Source: an uncultured Myxococcales bacterium
GTDB taxonomy: Bacteria; Myxococcota; UBA727; VGSZ01
Assembly: GCA_903952805.1 (NCBI GenBank)
Contig: CAJBHN010000657.1
Location: 1 to 6,244 of the forward strand
Direction: 5' to 3'
Length of the DNA stretch: 6,244 nt
The position numbers and the translations under genes were made by a program. Under the pieces are notes generated by a model. It saw only the letters and a list, made by a program, of their open reading frames with translations, did no database searches and was not told where the DNA came from. Numbering within the stretch: the stretch's first letter is position 1; every line of letters begins with the position of its first letter. Of the stretch, positions 5,305-6,244 are shown piece after piece.

Positions 5305-5688
5305 ATGGTCGCCGCAAACAACGACAAGCTGACCATGACCCTGTCGTCCAAAGGCCAGGTCGTGATCCCCAAGGCCGTCCGCGAACGGCTGGGGCTGCAC
5401 GCCGGCGATGTGTTGGAGATTGAAGAACAGGGCGACGCACTGCTGCTGCGCGTGCGCCACGAAAGCCCGACGGCATTGCGCGAGCGGCTCTTTGGTCCGC
5501 CAGTCCCCCTCGAAAGCCTCGTCGGTATGTTTGCCGATCGCGTCCCCCCGGGCATGCGCGGCCTCTCCATGGCCGAGATGCGCCGGGTCGCCCTGGCCGA
5601 CTTTGCACAGCGATGGCGCGCCAAAGAAGAAGCAGCGAAAGCCGACGACGATCACGATGACGTGATTGATGAAGGGGACGAACCATGA
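5305..5688 (+). CDS. vapB: AbrB/MazE-family antitoxin (VapB-type)
   Basis: Antitoxin of 127 aa that should bind operator DNA and neutralise the downstream PIN toxin. Residues 10-50 (MTLSSKGQVVIPKAVRERLG then LHAGDVLEIEEQGDALLLRV) are a clear SpoVT/AbrB swapped-hairpin DNA-binding domain, including the SSKGQVVIPK core. Residues 51-110 carry a helix-rich segment (LRERLFGPP, MRRVALADFAQRWRAKEEAAK) that probably docks onto the toxin. The tail is strongly acidic (DDDHDDVIDEGDEP). At 127 residues it is longer than many AbrB-type VapB proteins, which are about 75-90. The ATG at 5305 is supported by GGAG at 5295-5298. The frame is open upstream as far as 5041, but that part would cross the operator, promoter and CRISPR-like DNA and is rejected. 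The last bases overlap the toxin start (ATGA), implying translational coupling. Confidence 0.9.
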   Translation: MVAANNDKLTMTLSSKGQVVIPKAVRERLGLHAGDVLEIEEQGDALLLRVRHESPTALRERLFGPPVPLESLVGMFADRVPPGMRGLSMAEMRRVALADFAQRWRAKEEAAKADDDHDDVIDEGDEP

Positions 5689-6077
5689 AGGCCGTCGATA
5701 CGAATTTGCTCGTCCGCATCGTGCTGAACGACCAGCCCGACCAGGTCCGCGCCGCCATTGAGATTCTCAGGGGCGAAGTCCTCGTCACATCCACGGTGCT
5801 GCTCGAGTTCATTTGGGTCCTTCAAAGCAACGGCAAGCTCAGTCGCGAAGCGATCAGCCTCGCGATTCAGCGTTTGTCATCCATTCCCACCCTCACCATC
5901 GTGTCAGGGGAGGCCTGCGCCGAGTTCCTGCGACTGTGGGCCGCCGGCCTCGACGCCGAAGACGCCGCCCACCTCGCCTTCGCTGGCGAGGTGGACGCCT
6001 TCGTCACCTTCGACCGCGCCTTCGCCACACGGGCCAGGAAGGCGAAGGCCACGATCGCGGTCGACCTGGCCGGCTGA
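5685..6077 (+). CDS. vapC: PIN-domain RNase toxin (VapC-type)
   Basis: Toxin of 130 aa, the usual VapC size. PIN domains are Mg2+-dependent RNases; VapC toxins typically cut tRNA or the sarcin-ricin loop of 23S rRNA to stop translation. The acidic active-site set is visible: Asp5 in AVDTN, Glu41 in LLEFIWVL, Asp93 (with Asp90) in GLDAEDAAHLA, and Asp110 in FVTFDRAF. The start overlaps the antitoxin stop as ATGA, giving coupled translation from one mRNA, and autoregulation by the antitoxin or the complex is expected. The RNA target cannot be read from the sequence. All catalytic residues seem present, so the toxin is probably active and requires the antitoxin. The stop codon lies within a palindrome. 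Confidence 0.92.
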   Translation: MKAVDTNLLVRIVLNDQPDQVRAAIEILRGEVLVTSTVLLEFIWVLQSNGKLSREAISLAIQRLSSIPTLTIVSGEACAEFLRLWAAGLDAEDAAHLAFAGEVDAFVTFDRAFATRARKAKATIAVDLAG

Positions 6078-6090
6078 GTCAGCCGGCCAG
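6066..6090 (+). terminator. Perfect hairpin spanning the vapC stop codon
   Basis: CTGGCCGGCTGA (6066-6077) and TCAGCCGGCCAG (6079-6090) are exact reverse complements around one central G. In RNA this gives about a 10-bp GC-rich stem with a GAGUC loop, and the TGA stop sits at the turn. There is no following T-run, so it is not a classic intrinsic terminator. It could stabilise the mRNA 3' end, help Rho-dependent termination or bind a protein. Confidence 0.45.
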
Positions 6091-6128
6091 CGCACCGCGG
6101 CGAGCCATACCCACCCTGATCAGGACGT

Positions 6129-6186
6129 GAATCCGAATCCGAATCCGAATCCGAATCCGAATCCGAATCCGAATCCGAATCCGAAT
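6129..6186. repeat. GAATCC hexanucleotide microsatellite
   Basis: Nine perfect GAATCC units plus GAAT (58 bp). In one plus frame it reads as alternating Asn-Pro, in another as Ile-Arg. It follows a 10-bp palindrome CCTGATCAGG (6115-6124), and GATCAG recurs just after it (6118-6123 and 6191-6196). Its last bases supply the A and T of a possible start codon at 6185. Perfect repeats of this length are prone to slippage. Confidence 0.95.
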
Positions 6187-6244
6187 GCCCGATCAGATGC
6201 CGAGCGACGAGGCCGACAGGGACGACAGCGATGACGCCGGCGAC
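6185..6244 (+). CDS. Possible start of an acidic protein, cut by the window edge
   Basis: From the ATG at 6185 the frame reads MPDQMPSDEADRDDSDDAGD and is open to the window end; a second ATG lies four codons on. The strongly acidic start resembles N-terminal tails of many proteins in GC-rich bacteria. No RBS is visible because the hexanucleotide repeat occupies that position. Only 20 codons can be seen, so this may be chance; the frame ending at 6234 is an alternative reading of the same DNA. Confidence 0.3.
   Translation, partial: MPDQMPSDEADRDDSDDAGD

Noticed and set aside
6129..6186. GAATCC block as a CRISPR array or integration site
   Set aside because: Units are contiguous 6-bp repeats without spacers and no integrase or tRNA is nearby; it is a simple microsatellite.

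Overview
The window looks like chromosomal DNA of a high-GC myxobacterium (phylum Myxococcota, possibly a Nannocystis/Haliangium-type lineage). This is inferred from the strong GC bias in third codon positions, lipoproteins opening with a 'CxSDxDC' cysteine cluster, a kelch/Ig-like lipoprotein, and a FlgO/LpoB-like protein with the 'GMSEVRAML ... LNPPPLP' layout typical of that group. There are no rRNA, tRNA or transposase genes.

Left part (1-2964). A low-complexity, Asp/Cys-rich plus-strand frame (2-616, one in-frame TGA) converges on a minus-strand Ig/kelch lipoprotein gene (606-2393). The kelch propeller of that lipoprotein stops after two or three blades, just where the Asp-rich sequence begins. 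Upstream of the lipoprotein is a 571-bp gene-free stretch. It holds a 12-bp palindrome, six tandem copies of a 10-bp unit, two adjacent inverted repeats, and a strong intrinsic terminator pointing along the plus strand although both flanking genes lie on the minus strand.

Middle part (2965-4936). Two divergent genes for exported proteins share a 118-bp intergenic region. The leftward one encodes a FlgO-like protein with two membrane helices. The rightward one encodes a lipoprotein with about 15 Asp-Asp-Ala-Gly repeats as a spacer before a beta-rich C-terminal domain.

Right part (4937-6244). The gap after the lipoprotein is not empty. On the minus strand it carries a fragment of a Cas4 (probably Cas4-Cas1 fusion) gene, retaining the first Fe-S cysteine and the GxxxH motif. 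About 12 bp further on is a CRISPR-repeat-like element with an internal 7-bp inverted repeat and an ATTGAAGC end, followed by a degenerate second copy. I read this as the scar of a lost type I CRISPR-Cas locus. Immediately divergent from it is a compact vapBC-type toxin-antitoxin operon (AbrB-fold antitoxin, PIN RNase toxin, ATGA overlap). Its plausible sigma70-type promoter overlaps phased ACCAAGA half-sites suited to autoregulation. The toxin stop codon lies inside a perfect palindrome. The window ends with a GAATCC hexanucleotide microsatellite that abuts a possible start codon of an acidic protein running off the right edge.
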